In this document: piece after piece, positions 29,007 through 40,585 of the stretch | Numbering within the stretch: the stretch's first letter is position 1 | How the letters are laid out: each line of letters begins with the position of its first letter | DNA from: Cercis canadensis | Taxonomy: Eukaryota; Streptophyta; Magnoliopsida; Fabales; Fabaceae | Assembly: GCA_003255065.1 (NCBI GenBank) | Contig: QAOA01001366.1 | Span: forward strand, 1,062,099 to 1,126,098 | Direction: 5' to 3' | DNA: 64,000 bases | Translations under genes and position numbers: made by a program | Notes under the pieces: generated by a model | Databases searched by the model: none | What the model saw: the letters and a program-made list of their open reading frames with translations, nothing else | Told to the model about the DNA's origin: nothing

Positions 29007-30878
29007 CTACATGTTGACAGCTACCTGTTCGGCCGAACTTTTCTTCACAACTCCTCTGGAGCACAACTCATTCAGTAACTCCAAAGCCTCCTCAGCTAAT
29101 CCTTCATAAGCAATGCCTTCTATAAGAATGGTATATGTAGCTTCGGTAGGTTTACATTCTTTTGCTATCATATAAGCCAGAAAATCAATAGCACGACTGG
29201 TTTGCCGAGCCTTACAAAGTCCCAACATGATCGAGTTGTAAGTGATAGCATTGGGACTAATGCCTAATCCTTCCAAGTCATGGAAAAACTTGATTGCTTC
29301 ATCAATCTTTCCTTCACGACTGAGCCCTCCAACCAGTGAAGAGTAAGTAATTATATCAGGTTTAAGACCCTTTCCGCACATCTCCTCCAAGAGTTCCACA
29401 GCACGTTCTGTTTTACCCACTTTTGAAAGCCCATCAATAACTGTATTGTAAGTAATTAACACAGGAGAGCACCCCTTGCTACTTAGTTGATTTAATATCT
29501 CAACTGCAACATCCACTTTCCCATCTTTGCATAATGCAGTTAGTAAAGTATTATAGGTCACTATGTCAGGGTAACAACCCCTAGAAACCATTATCTCCAG
29601 GTACTCAATTGCTCTATCCATCTTCTTTTCTTTACAAAACCCATGAAGCAATGGATTGTAACTCAAGGAATTAGGAGTACAGCCATGCTTAGGCATTTTC
29701 TCCAAGACATCAAGGGCTCTACCCAGCAAGCCTTTTCGACACAAGAAATTAATCAAGATATTGAAAGTAACAACACTAGGGGAACAGCCCTTACGAAGCA
29801 TGTCAGCTAATAGTCTCTCAGCATCCATCCATCTTCCAGTGCTACACATGCTACGCAAAATAATATTATGTGTAATTACATTAGGTTGACAACCATACGA
29901 AGGCATGTTATTCAAAAATTTAATTGCTTCATCCAACCTACCTTCCTTGCAAATCCCGTTGATAAGAACATTATAAGTAACTACATCAGGCTTGCATCCT
30001 TTGCTCCTCATCTCATCTAACAGCTTCATTGCCTGACCAACTCCACTTTCTTTACAAGTTGCTTCAATCAATATAGTATATGTAATCACATCAGGATAAC
30101 ATTCCCTTTGCAACTGCCTGTCAAGAACTTCCATTGCTTGCCCCAATTTCCCACCATCACACAAACTTCGCAAAATTGTATTATAGGTAACAACATCTGG
30201 AGCAACGCTCATACGGTCCAAAACCTGCAAGGCTTTATCTATCTCCCCTGACTTGCAGTAACCACTTATCAAAACGTTGTAAGTTATAACATCAGGGACA
30301 GCCCCAGACTCCTCCAGAATTTCCATGACTCGAGTTGCCTTCTTAGTCCTACCAATCTTGCAAAACCCACGAATTAGACTGGTGCAAGCAATGACATCAG
30401 GGATATCGCCATGGGAAGTCATACGTTCCAGAAACTTAAATGCTTCCTCCAATTCCCCATTTCTAACTAAACGGCGGAGATGAATATTACTCTCAAACTC
30501 CTCAAAATTCCGAGAAGTATTGATCCCATTGGGTAAGGATTCGATGCCATTCAAGTTCCCATGTGGGATTCTTCCAGAATGTTGCAATCTACCATTCAAA
30601 CCTGAATACTGGACCTTTGAAACAGCGAAAACACGATTGCCCAAATGCTTTCGAGGCCCTTTCAGTTTCCTAAACTCAATAATACTATCAGAAGATAAAA
30701 CGAGAAAGCGAGCTTTACAGCCCACATATACTCTAACAGAACTGAATCCAGAACCAGTGTTATCACAAACCCTACCTCTGAAGCCGCAGGTTCTTGTGCC
30801 ACCTCTGTGCAAGTGTTGAAATGAGCAAAACTGTTCATGGGGATGCTTCGTGGATGCCACCAAATCCATTGTTTCCAT
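29007..30878 (-). CDS. P-class pentatricopeptide repeat protein, At1g09900-like (623 aa, intronless)
   Basis: P-class PPR proteins bind organellar transcripts and stabilise, process or help translate them. The protein begins METMDLVAST; the ATG three codons later (MDLVAST) is also possible. An N-terminal region of about 120 aa with organelle-targeting character precedes FEEFESNIHLRRLVRNG and about 13 tandem 35-residue repeats running to the C-terminus. Repeat phrases include PDVITYNVLISGYCKSGEIDKA, PDVVTYNTILRSLCDGGK and PNAITYNSIMLGLCKARQ. There are no E or DYW extensions. Length and order match what I recall of Arabidopsis At1g09900 (about 600 aa). A degenerate piece of its 5' end occurs at 24245-24492. 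Confidence 0.93.
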   Translation of the reverse strand: METMDLVASTKHPHEQFCSFQHLHRGGTRTCGFRGRVCDNTGSGFSSVRVYVGCKARFLVLSSDSIIEFRKLKGPRKHLGNRVFAVSKVQYSGLNGRLQHSGRIPHGNLNGIESLPNGINTSRNFEEFESNIHLRRLVRNGELEEAFKFLERMTSHGDIPDVIACTSLIRGFCKIGRTKKATRVMEILEESGAVPDVITYNVLISGYCKSGEIDKALQVLDRMSVAPDVVTYNTILRSLCDGGKLGQAMEVLDRQLQRECYPDVITYTILIEATCKESGVGQAMKLLDEMRSKGCKPDVVTYNVLINGICKEGRLDEAIKFLNNMPSYGCQPNVITHNIILRSMCSTGRWMDAERLLADMLRKGCSPSVVTFNILINFLCRKGLLGRALDVLEKMPKHGCTPNSLSYNPLLHGFCKEKKMDRAIEYLEIMVSRGCYPDIVTYNTLLTALCKDGKVDVAVEILNQLSSKGCSPVLITYNTVIDGLSKVGKTERAVELLEEMCGKGLKPDIITYSSLVGGLSREGKIDEAIKFFHDLEGLGISPNAITYNSIMLGLCKARQTSRAIDFLAYMIAKECKPTEATYTILIEGIAYEGLAEEALELLNELCSRGVVKKSSAEQVAVNM

Positions 30879-33602
30879 CCCTTAGAGTCGTAAGGCTCCA
30901 GAAAGAAGGTGTGGTGTCTGAAAGTGCAGGTATTCAACTGGGTTCGGAAGGAACTGATACAAAGAAAAACAGAGAGACAGTAAGAGCTTAGGTTTTTCCA
31001 GGAGAAGGGAGCTGAGGAGGTGCGCTACTGCCCAGGTCTGGTACTGCTTATCCAATCCCTCCCTGTCGTCTCTCGTTTCCTCAGAACGAGCGGATTAAGG
31101 TGGTCTGATGGTCAAGGCCACCAAAAAACAAAAAAACTTGGTCTGATGGCCTCTGAGAATAGGTGAACAAAACTGCTGATAGGACTTCCATGGCCCAGAA
31201 AAATGCCCGGCCCAAATAACTCGCCACTTTCAGCCTCACTATCGTATAATCTACCAAAAACTGGTAATGGGCTACAAGTCTATTATTGGATGATTGCTCA
31301 CATTGGTAACAACTGCAATTCCTCACGTTGCAGACCAAAAAAAATTTTGCTTGTCATCTAATTTGTTTGAAAAAACTTGTTTTCTTCTGGCTATTTTTGT
31401 GTGGGGTTACATGAAAATTGAATATTAAATACCACCATAACTACTATGTATCCGTGTCTTAAATTGGAGAGGAAATATTTTACTTGTGTCAAGTGGCAAC
31501 CCGCAAGGATTAGCCAAAAATATAAAAACAACAACAACCCGCAAGAAGAATTTCTAAGTGCATCATATTAAATTATTAATTACCACGAGATGGGCATAAG
31601 GTCTTTTGCCCATATGATCCAGGGCAGTTGCCCCAGCAGTTACCAGCCGTCAGCCGTGCCTTATGCCACAGGCATCCTTGGTGTTTGGGTTCTATTGTGC
31701 CAGTCCCAGCCACCATGAACTGATTCTCCCTCCTTGTTAATTGTGGCGCGAAAAAAATATATATATACATGGATAAGGTTGGAGGGAGCCTCTGGACTTT
31801 GAAAAATAAAATTGCACTAAATGGTACATATAAATTTTAGATTTGCTGGTTGGCCCCGTAATTAGAGTATATATTAAATTGAGTATTCGCATGAGAAGTT
31901 TTGTGAAAAAAAAAAATTGATACAAATATTAAGTTTATTATGTGACTATATATAATAGAATCTATAGAGACTTTATCTTAAGTTCAAATTCAAAATGTCT
32001 ATTATATCAAATGCCCAAATCAAACCCACAAATATATCACCCTCATTTTTCTCAGCACCCCTATAAATAACATCTCTATTACAAGTACAGGACTTTTGAC
32101 TCATCTCTCATTAATGACCATTTTTTAGCTCGAACCGACTTAACTTAATCTTCAGAGCCCGGAAACAAAAGTTCGGCCCTTTCTACTTATGCAGACAATG
32201 AATATTAAATTTATTTTAATATTATTCACAAATAATATTATAGAAATATTTCAAGTTGTTGTCTTCATAAAATTAATATATTGAAAGAAGGGTCCATATA
32301 CAAGTTGTCTATGAAACTCTAGCTACTCAGAGCCCGTTTTAGGTCATATGTAATGTATTTGTTGGTTTTTTTTTTTCACTTTTGTTACGACTCTAGATTC
32401 AAACACATAATTTATAAGTTCAAAATACGACCTCAGTACCATTTAACCACAAGTCATTTGATCATTTGTCAGCTTTGACAAAGTCTACGGTATAATGTTG
32501 CATTTGATAAACTTAAAAAGTTATTCTCATAGTTTCTTTTTTTTTTTTTTTTTTTTTTTTTNTTTTAGGGTGCATTTGATAGGGAAATAATGAGAATTAA
32601 ATTTTTGTATATACAAAAAAATTCTTTAGCATAATATATATATATATATATTTCTATGTCAAAAGACTTTTTTTATATATGTAAAAATTTACAATAAAAA
32701 AACGCCTCTCTTTTAAATTATAAATGAAATCTATATGAGTTCTTAGATTCAACAAAACTTGAAGTACCTCAATATTAATTTTTCGCTTGGAACGGATAAA
32801 TTTTTTTTTTTTTTTAAAAAAAGGATTTTGAGAAGAATAATTGTAAAGTATATTTAAATATGATACCAAATACTTTATAAATATCTACACATCTTGTCTA
32901 ATTATTTTAAAAAATTTAATTTCCTCTCAATATTGTTTCTCCTAATTTATTTTCCAAACGCAGTTAATTACCTAATTTTCTTGTTTGCCTCCTCTTGAGT
33001 GCTATTCTATTTGAGCACAAACAATCCTTGCTACTGGTACTTCAATCAAAACTTTCTTGACACCATCCAATAACGCATCACGGCCATCTATTATCATCTC
33101 ATCATTCATCAGGTAAATTTTCATTTGTATATACATCAAAATCAATCTATCCCAACCCAGCTTATCTATCTTGAACAATGCCAGAATCAACATGCCACGT
33201 TGAATTCTCTCACTGTGTCATTACTCTTTTTTTTTTTTTTTGGTGTATTATGTAATTGAACGTTTGAAACATATGCGAGTCACTTTCTTATGGTAAAGCA
33301 ATATATTAGTCCTCATATTTTAAAAAGTTAAAGTTTCATATTTAAATTTCTATCCTCATACTCCAAGTCTTACCTGAAAATTTTAATTCTATTTATTATA
33401 TATATATATATATCTAGTTCTTTTTTCTCAGAAAAAAAAAATCCGTTTAGAATTGTTAAGCAGCACACCTAGACATTATTCTTTCATTCCTATTCCATAG
33501 TGTAAAATAATAAAAAAAGTAAAATAAAAAGCTTTTCTTTGTACTTTTTTTTTGGTCCATGTCTCTGTACTTTAATTTATAATTTGTTAGTAGAACTACA
33601 AA
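30879..33602. other. Upstream flank of PPR gene and AT-rich spacer
   Basis: 30879-31080 is probably the PPR promoter and 5' UTR. The rest has no recognisable gene. It holds a poly-T with an N (32537-32566), (AT)n tracts (about 32634-32651 and 33391-33412) and further poly-T tracts at 32803 and 33225. Confidence 0.45.
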
Positions 33603-34984
33603 GGCTGAGTCTATAATACAAATGCCATAAAATGGGCACTGGTGCAAAGGGTGATTATGGAACGTTGGATTTCATTCAATGGTTCAGATTGTGTTTAGTG
33701 TTACCTGAAGAACCGGTTTTAAGAAATGCAACAATATGACCCAGTATTTTTTATAAAATTATGCATTGAACCCAAAATTTTTAAAAAATATAACACCTCT
33801 CTCCTCCCCGTCTGCCCTTCCCTCTCTCTGCAACTCCCATTAATCTCTTCTTCTTCTCAAGATGTGCACGATATGCACTTTGAATTTTTATGGCAGCTAA
33901 TGCCCCTTGTCTTGCTTCCTTAACTTAAGCTAATGCCCCTTGTGGTCCTTGTCTCACTGAACCCTCAGAGTCACTCTTATTCCTTAACACCCCTCCGGGA
34001 GTCAATTCTTCGAACACCACAACTGAATCAGAACAATAAGGCAAGTCATTTGAGGTACAATTCAAACACACATTCCCTGAAGTTGGGTACTGTTAATCAA
34101 GTACAACAAAGAGCAAAAGAACTACCAAAAAGAGACTCACGCAAAGGGAGAAGGCTCAACAAAGAGCAATTCGACGAGGCTTCGAATTGTTCTCAAAATC
34201 AAGCAAAGCAAAGGGTGGTCCATCATCCTCCTCCTCGTGTAAATTAACCTCAACAATGGTCATATTACTAACTTCAAGAACCAAAATTTTTCTACTTTTC
34301 ACATTGTTTGACTTCTGAAAAAGAGTGCAATCATGCTCCCCTGCAAAAAAGGTTGAATAAACCTTGATGAGTGTGTGGTCTGCTGTGATTCAATTGAGGA
34401 CCCCAATGCCCATCAGATTTTGTGTTTTATGCATTTTATTGCTCAATCTCTCTTCTTCTTGGCCCTCTTGTGAGTACCCAACTTTCTCTTGGCAACTTTA
34501 AGTGCCTTCTTGTCTTTTCCTACCTTCAAAAGCTCCGTGATCCTCTTCTCATATGAAGCAAAACTAGCAACTTCACAGATCAAGCTCCTCACAAAGTGTA
34601 CCCGCTTACTTGTTTTCCCTTTGCGATCTGAGGGGCGTGGAGCCAATTCCTTCTTGGTCACAATATGACCCTTGTTCAATCCCACAAACAAACCTGTACT
34701 TGGCTGTTTAGGTAGCAGTAGAGAGAAATAGAGGAGAGAGAGAGGGATTTATAGAGAGAGAAGTGGAGTACTTCATGATCGGGGGAATTTGACGGGGATT
34801 TTGATGCAGGCCAAATTTTTCAATTGATAGAAGTTTGTGGTTACTTTTATAATTTTGTGAAATTGTTTATACAAAGTAAACAAATTTTAGATGTAGGTAA
34901 ATCTTCTTACGTGGCTCAATCTCAACCTTTTATCACCCTTTGCATCGGTGCCTATTTTATGGCATTTGTATTGTAGACTCAGCC
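33603..34984. mobile_element. Pack-MULE-like element A carrying an RPL36 copy (1382 bp)
   Basis: Left terminus GGCTGAGTCTATAATACAAA and right terminus (reverse complement) GGCTGAGTCTACAATACAAA continue as inverted repeats for about 53 bp, with about four mismatches, through GCAAAGGGTGAT. Flanks are ACTACAAA (33595-33602) and ACTACCAAA (34985-34993), consistent with a 9-bp duplication that has lost one base. Long TIRs and a 9-bp duplication point to Mutator-like elements. Inside are an RPL36 copy and a plus-strand frame at 33933-34247 (104 aa) of unknown origin. No transposase is present. Confidence 0.82.
34443..34718 (-). pseudogene. RPL36: Captured, intronless ribosomal protein L36 (eL36) copy
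   Basis: The translation [20 protein letters not shown] and the following residues match plant cytosolic 60S protein L36 (family length about 110 aa) almost throughout, ending [11 protein letters not shown]. Damage is visible. The position of the start codon reads CTG CTA CCT where the family has ATG GCT CCT. The frame stops after KKKRD, about 20 residues early, where the family has KREEM. RSLIREVAGFAPYEKR reads [16 protein letters not shown]. The copy has no introns although plant RPL36 genes normally do, suggesting it was captured from a retrocopy. It lies within the inverted repeats of element A. Confidence 0.85.
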
Positions 34985-36446
34985 ACTACCAAAAGCTGAG
35001 CCGTTAAACTTGTTTGTTAAATACTTAGATGCTCATAGTCAAAGACAACAAAGAGATGAAAAGGGGCTTCTGACTTAGGAGATTGAATAATCATTGAAAA
35101 TCATGTATGATAAATTAACAATCATGGCCTAAATTATTACACTTACTTTATGGTATTCCTTTGTATTTTACGAAATCACAACCTCATGTGTGCTAGTGAA
35201 GACGGCCAAGAAAAAAGTCCATAAGAGATGTTAGCCAATTTTTTTAAACTAGAAAGGCAGAAGTGAACTAGAGACGTGAATTATTCATATAAAGTGGATG
35301 CTGCATTTCAAGGGCAATTAGTAATGCATTTTTAAGAACTATTGGTCATCAGCTCTAATCATTGTTAGCTAGTAAGGAGTGGGTTTAGAAGAAGGAATTG
35401 TCATGTTGGAGGAAACCAGCCGTTTTTATACTTTGAATTAGCTTATAATTCATTGAGAGGCTCATGTGGGTACAAAGTAGCTCAAGGAGTTTTTCTGTAA
35501 ATAGAATGTTAGTGTCTCTTTAATTTGTTGTTTAGTAATCTTCTTGTTGAGTTTGATCTCAGGTAGAGATTTTCCTATTGTTCCAGTTACTTGTAAGGTT
35601 CGGCTTCTCTACCACTTTTAGGTGCGGTTTTATTGGTGAGTCCAACCATTTTCTTGTTTCTTCTCTTATCTTTCTTGTAAGTTTTGTCTCATTCTCTTAT
35701 TCTTTTTCTTGTGCTTTGCTTTGGGGCTGCCACCATCACCTTGTGCGGCGGTAGTCCCGTATGTTTGTTTTATTCTATTATTTGTGTTTTTTAAGTGTTT
35801 TGGTTTATCCTTTCAATAAATTGTTCACATAGGTCAGTTATGTTTTACACACTCACTCTCCTTGTTCAAAGACATATATGGTGTTCTAGGGGGTTAATCT
35901 ATCAGATTGAACATCTATTTTGGGTAGATCTCAAAATTTTCATGACATATTTCATATATTATGTAAATATAATACTTCAGATAGACCGAGTGTTTAATCT
36001 CGTTGCAGCACATTTGGTGTTTTTTTTTGTTGTTGTTAAAGATGTTTTGTTGTCGATTATCATTGGCCTCTGTTTTGCCAATACCTGGAGTCATGTCTTT
36101 ATTCGACTTTTAATACAAGAAGAAAAATGTAGAAGTTTACTTTGGGGTATTAGCTTTTTGAATTTCAAAAAATATTGTATTGATAATTTTATATAGTGTT
36201 ATTTGTTATTTTATAAGTGTTAATTGACTTAATACAATGAAGTTACATTTCTAATCAAATAATAATAATAATAGACTGATGTATGTCAGTTCTATCTTTT
36301 TTTTTTAAAAAAAATGATATCTCATTTTTTTCTACCCTAATTCGATTTCACTAGTAGTACAACTTGATCACTGCCCAATTCTAGTGTTTTTTTTTTCCTT
36401 GGTAATCACCCAATTCTAGTTTTAATTTCATTGTTTTTTAGTATAA
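34985..36446. other. Spacer, no gene seen
   Basis: AT-rich intergenic DNA. The open frame at 35795-36196 (133 aa) is hydrophobic and matches nothing I know. The segment from about 35402 (TGTTGGAGG) to about 35830 has some LTR-like features but no partner copy. Confidence 0.35.
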
Positions 36447-36448
36447 TA

Positions 36449-36869
36449 GTGTGTTTGCTAAGCTACACCCCTCTACTGCTACCCACCTCCTATTAGGTGA
36501 GTTCCGGTAGGACTCAGTCAATGATTTTGGTGTCGTTACAAATATTTTAAAAATTTGAGTTATACAATATGTGATAGAACAAATAGTTACTTATAAAATG
36601 CAAGAACGACACGATATATAAAAAAAAAAAGTGCTAATTTCTTTTTTTTTTTTGGCAAAAGTTAAATTTTTGTTTGACACACTTTCTTATATTGTATCAT
36701 TTTGTATTTTATAAAAAATTATATATTATATCACATATTATATAACTTAATTTTTTAAAATATTCACAATAACAACAAATTTAATCTTTGAGTCCCACCA
36801 AAAACCCCATCCAAAGGAGTAAGTAGTACTACACCCCGTCTTAAAGAAAGTGTAGCTTAACAAACATCA
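36449..36869. mobile_element. Probable MITE with about 20-bp inverted ends
   Basis: The left end contains TGTTTGCTAAGCTACAC (from about 36452) and the right end GTGTAGCTTAACAAACA (about 36851-36867), nearly perfect inverses of each other. The interior is AT-rich and non-coding. ATAAT occurs just outside both ends, a possible target duplication, but the exact borders are uncertain. Confidence 0.65.
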
Positions 36870-37420
36870 TAATTTATTTTGTACCTTAAAAGTGAAATAG
36901 TCAGCATCACCCATTGTTAGTCTCCCATCTCTAGCAAACCTTAGAAATTAAAGAAAAAGAAACCCAATGGCAAACAAGAAAAGCAAAGACCCATTTGAGA
37001 GTGTTTGACGGACGGATTCTGTTAATTTTTTGAAAATCTCAATTTAGAAATATTAGATTCCCAATGTTTGGTAGAATTTAAAAAAAAAAAAAACAAGGAT
37101 TCCAAAAAATGATTTTTAGCCGACTTTTTGACAAAAACATTTAAACGACGGGTTAAAAATCTTATATTTCCATAAACATGAAAAGAAAAAAATTTAATAT
37201 AAAAATAGTATTTTACCCACCCTTTCCCTCACTTGTCACTCGTCACTCGTCACCAAACCAGCCGCTCGAATTGGCATTAGGTCCCGAATCGCCAAGGATG
37301 ATTCACTTCTCCTTTGGTTCGTAGAGAGAGGGGGGCAAGAGAAGAAGAAGCTGGCTCTTCCATTTCTTCTTCTACGCTAATAGATTAGAATTTTCCGTCT
37401 AAATCTTCCCTCGGGCTTAG

Positions 37421-37963
37421 ATGCGGACTCTGGGTCAATTTTGTTCCTTGATTGGTTTTACTCTGTTCTTGAGTCGTATAAGAGGTTTCTGGGCATTTTT
37501 CTGGTCTTTCTGGTCATGGGCGACTTTGAAGGTTTTGACTCAGGCAAGTGAAATTGGATGTGGGTTTGTTCTTATAGGGAGTTTCTCAAGGATTTCTTAT
37601 GTTTTGGGGTTGCTCTTGATTTTGGGGTTCTTTATGAAGATTTTCAATATTGACTGGAATTCTATATGCTCTATGAGGTTCATATGTGGATATGGAGGAA
37701 AACCCACAATTTGTTATTGCGTAAAAAATGAAGGATATGACCCAAAAATTTCACCTTGCAAGTGTGGCTCACTGAAATTCTTGAGGAATTCAAAGTCACC
37801 ACGCTCACAGAATCTAATTGTTGGCAAAGGGACTGTAAATTCTAACGGGGATGTTATTTTGAAAGATGGTTTGAAAGAGAAGGATGATCATGTTAGAGAA
37901 GTTCATACTGAAGATAATGAAGTGTCTTTTTTTATTTTTTTTGTAAACAATTATGTTTGTTAG
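37421..37963 (+). CDS. N-terminal membrane-protein frame of unknown function, probably a truncated gene (180 aa)
   Basis: Starts MRTLGQFCSLIGFTLFLSR after a purine-rich leader. Three or four hydrophobic segments are visible (about residues 8-20, 24-38, 60-77). A short cysteine cluster ICYCVKNEGYDP..SPCKCGSLKF (about residues 97-119) and a polar tail follow. The last dozen residues (SFFIFFVNNYVC) derive from T-rich DNA and look non-coding, so the real exon probably ends near residue 167. The same tail is repeated downstream at 37968-38090. No downstream exons were found; the 3' side is occupied by a fold-back element and duplicated repeats. It could be a broken copy of a larger membrane-anchored coiled-coil protein gene, but I do not assign a family. 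Confidence 0.45.
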   Translation: MRTLGQFCSLIGFTLFLSRIRGFWAFFWSFWSWATLKVLTQASEIGCGFVLIGSFSRISYVLGLLLILGFFMKIFNIDWNSICSMRFICGYGGKPTICYCVKNEGYDPKISPCKCGSLKFLRNSKSPRSQNLIVGKGTVNSNGDVILKDGLKEKDDHVREVHTEDNEVSFFIFFVNNYVC

Positions 37964-38090
37964 TGGCAAAGAGACTGTAAATTCTAATGGGATGTTATTT
38001 TGAAAGATGGTTTGAAAGAGAAGGAAGATCTAAGAGAAGTTCATATTGAAGATGATGCTTTTTTCTTTTTTTTGTAAAACAATTGTGTTT
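37823..38090 (+). repeat. Tandem duplication of the 3' end of the 37421 frame
   Basis: 37823-37958 and 37966-38090 are near-identical in order: TGGCAAAG..GACTGTAAATTCTAA, GATGTTATTTTGAAAGATGG, TTTGAAAGAGAAGGA, GAGAAGTTCATA and a T-rich tract before GTAAA.CAATT.TGTTT. The period is about 145 bp. The second copy has lost one base (AATGGGATG for AACGGGGATG), which shifts its frame. Confidence 0.9.
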
Positions 38091-38120
38091 ATCTAAATAT
38101 AAATAGGGGCATTTTTTAAA

Positions 38121-38668
38121 GGTTTAATTGTAATTTTGGTCTCCTATTTTAACCACTTGAACGTTTTGGTCCATCTTCTTTAAAAATGAACTATTAAGTC
38201 TTTTTATATTCATAAAATGTACAAGTTTAGTCCATTTATCTTTAAGTCAAAATTCTTAGGTTTATTTTAAGGTGTAAAATTCTCTGATTCATAATCCCAC
38301 CGTTCAGATTGAAGAACTACATCTTGTGAATCTTCTCACTAAATTTGAGCTCGATCTAACGGTGAAACTCAGCTCAAAATACCAAAGCCATAAGTTTTTA
38401 TCTAACAAAAAATTTAGACTTATCACCATTAGATCGAGCTGAAATTTAATAGAAAGATTCACAAGACGTAGCTCTTCAATCTGAACGTTGGGATTATGAA
38501 TCAGAGAACTTTACACCTTAAAATAAATCTAAGAATTTTGACTTAAAGATAAATGGATTAAACTTGTATATTTTATGAATATAAAGGGATTCAATAGTTC
38601 ATTTTTAAAGAAAAATGACCAAAAGGTTCAAATGGTTAAAATAGGAGAACCAAAATTACAATTAAACC
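38121..38668. mobile_element. Fold-back MITE with arms of about 260-270 bp (548 bp)
   Basis: Almost the whole element is one inverted repeat. It begins GGTTTAATTGTAATTTTGGT and ends ACCAAAATTACAATTAAACC. Matching inner blocks include TTTTATATTCATAAAATGTA with TATTTTATGAATATAAA, and CTCTGATTCATAATCCCA with TGGGATTATGAATCAGAGA on the other arm (one or two mismatches). The centre is near 38385-38400. It is flanked by TTTTTTAAA on both sides (38112-38120 and 38669-38677), a perfect 9-bp duplication pointing to a Mutator-like family. No coding capacity. Confidence 0.9.
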
Positions 38669-39314
38669 TTTTTTAAAAAGTGACCAAAATTTTTAAGAAG
38701 ATAACATTTGAATTAAATATGAGATAAAATATTTTTATAAAAAATTATCTCAACAAAATTTAAGATAAAACAACGTTCTATCCATGATGATTCTTGAAGA
38801 TGATGATTTCAAAAAAACAAAATCTGTATACCAAAATCCTTTGAGTTTATGGCAGGGGGGATTGAATATTGGTTTGATAAGTGCTTCGGCCTCTCGTTCT
38901 AGGCCCGAGAAAATGTCTTCCTCCTCTTCAATTTAAAAAATATGAGAATAATGTACGTGTAGACAAACTAAGCCTAGTTGGTCGACAGGTGTTGAGACTG
39001 GTATTAGTTAATAGTTAGCACCTTAATATTCGACCTTCACTCCATCCTTTTAAAAAAAAATATAGAACTTTTTCTCCGTCCTGAGGCTCCAATTGCAGCC
39101 AATAGTAGCCTATGAGATTGTAAACAACAAAAAGTGAGGTTTGGCATCACTATTACGTGTCGATATCTTATTTGCTTAAAGAGCCACGTTGTAGAACTTA
39201 ATTTCTCAAGTAGTTGTACGAAATTCAACATGGAATCATTTGTTCAAATGGCCCAGTTAGGCGTCTTCTCCAATTTATGCTCGTGCTCGTGCTCTTTCTT
39301 TTTTTTTTTTTTTT

Positions 39315-39351
39315 NNNNNNNNNNNNNNNNNNNNNNNNNNNNNNNNNNNNN
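39315..39351. other. Assembly gap (37 N) between T and C/A homopolymers
   Basis: Thirty-seven Ns flanked by poly-T on the left and poly-C then poly-A on the right. The paralogous stretch at about 42492-42545 is ordinary sequence, so the gap probably hides a short homopolymer-rich segment. Confidence 0.95.
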
Positions 39352-39907
39352 CCCCCCCCCCCCAAAAAAAAAAAAAAACAGCCATGTTAAATACAAGGAA
39401 CAATATATAAAAAAGTCTTTATTTTAACGGAAAATGTCATTATGGCCCTTATTATAAAATACAAGTAATATTTTGTGATTTCTCATTATCTCATATTAAA
39501 TTTCATATTGTATCAAGTTTGCAGTTGCCATTTTAACAATTATTTTATTAAATTTTTTTATATGAACAATTATTTTATTATTTTAAAGACTATTTGAAAA
39601 CTATAATTACATTAAAGTGAGTAAAAATAGAGAGGCATAGATCAAATTAGAGGAAAATTATTTATATATCAAAACAAACGCAATAATATCAATCATATAT
39701 TTTTTTTGGACAAAACTTAGGTAAAGTGTCATAGGTGTTGGTGGTGCTGTTCTCTTATTAAAATATTACATGTGTATTAATTTTACAACTCAGCACCACA
39801 TTATCTCTCTCTTAATATTTCTTAAAATATCACATTGACCCTAATGCCTAATTTCTCTCTCTTTTTCACTCATTGCTGTGTCTCTCCTTCCTTATGCAAC
39901 AATGGCT

Positions 39908-40048
39908 GCCAATCATTGTAGGCAAGCAATCCTCAAAGTTGTCAAAGGTGAAACTCAAAAGTAGACTACTCTTCCCTACCCCCGAGTCTCCAATCATCAA
40001 CAACTTAAACAAATAATCGAATTCGGGCTGACTCAAAGTGGAATCCAT
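39908..40048 (-). pseudogene. Captured first-exon fragment of a RABC (Rab18-type) GTPase
   Basis: A 61-residue frame (stop at 39866) whose first 47 residues match the N-terminus of plant RABC GTPases: MDSTLSQPEFDYLFKLL, the P-loop GDSGVGKS, then SSLLLSFTFDNFEDCLPT. The switch-1 threonine region PTIGVDFK is broken (PTMIG) and the frame runs into the element's terminal repeat. It lacks switch 2, NKxD and the prenylation cysteines, so it cannot be a working GTPase. It sits inside element C, antisense to the membrane-protein frame. Confidence 0.85.
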
Positions 40049-40585
40049 CGCAATCCACCTTCAAATAGATACAATCCATGACCTTAATCAATTGAACCTG
40101 ATTCTGCAATCAAATTGATTGTTTAGTCTGGATACAACAACAAGGAGATGGACACTCACGCAACAAAGAGAATGGCAGAGATCGTCGACTTAGCCTAAAA
40201 CCAGTAGCCCAAAATGAAATGGGTCGTCTTGGGGGAGCTTCCCAATTTGTCGAATGCTATTCTTTCTGTGGATTCGAATTTGGTTCTCCAAAAGCTTAGA
40301 TATGAAGCTTTTGCATGAAACAGTAATGAATATGTTCTCCCCACCCCACGTACTCTTTTTCTGCACACAAGACGCCCGTCTCCATTCCCTACAATTTTGG
40401 TATCAATCCCAACTCCCAAGTCCATCTCGGTGGCCAAAAATCCAAAATAAAAGTCGGTTTGGAGATAGAATCTGCACCTCACTACTCCAGAATTTATGCC
40501 AAACCCACAACACAAATCACTAACAAATTAACACAGAGAGAGAGATTGAGAGAGAAATTGAAACATAGAGAGAGAGTGCGAGAAG

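Noticed and set aside
34691..34718. Start of RPL36 at a non-ATG codon as a functional initiation
   Set aside because: The early stop, substitutions and location inside a transposon favour a pseudogene over CTG initiation.
35400..35840. Possible solo LTR beginning TGTTGGAGG
   Set aside because: No partner LTR, primer-binding site or target duplication could be identified.
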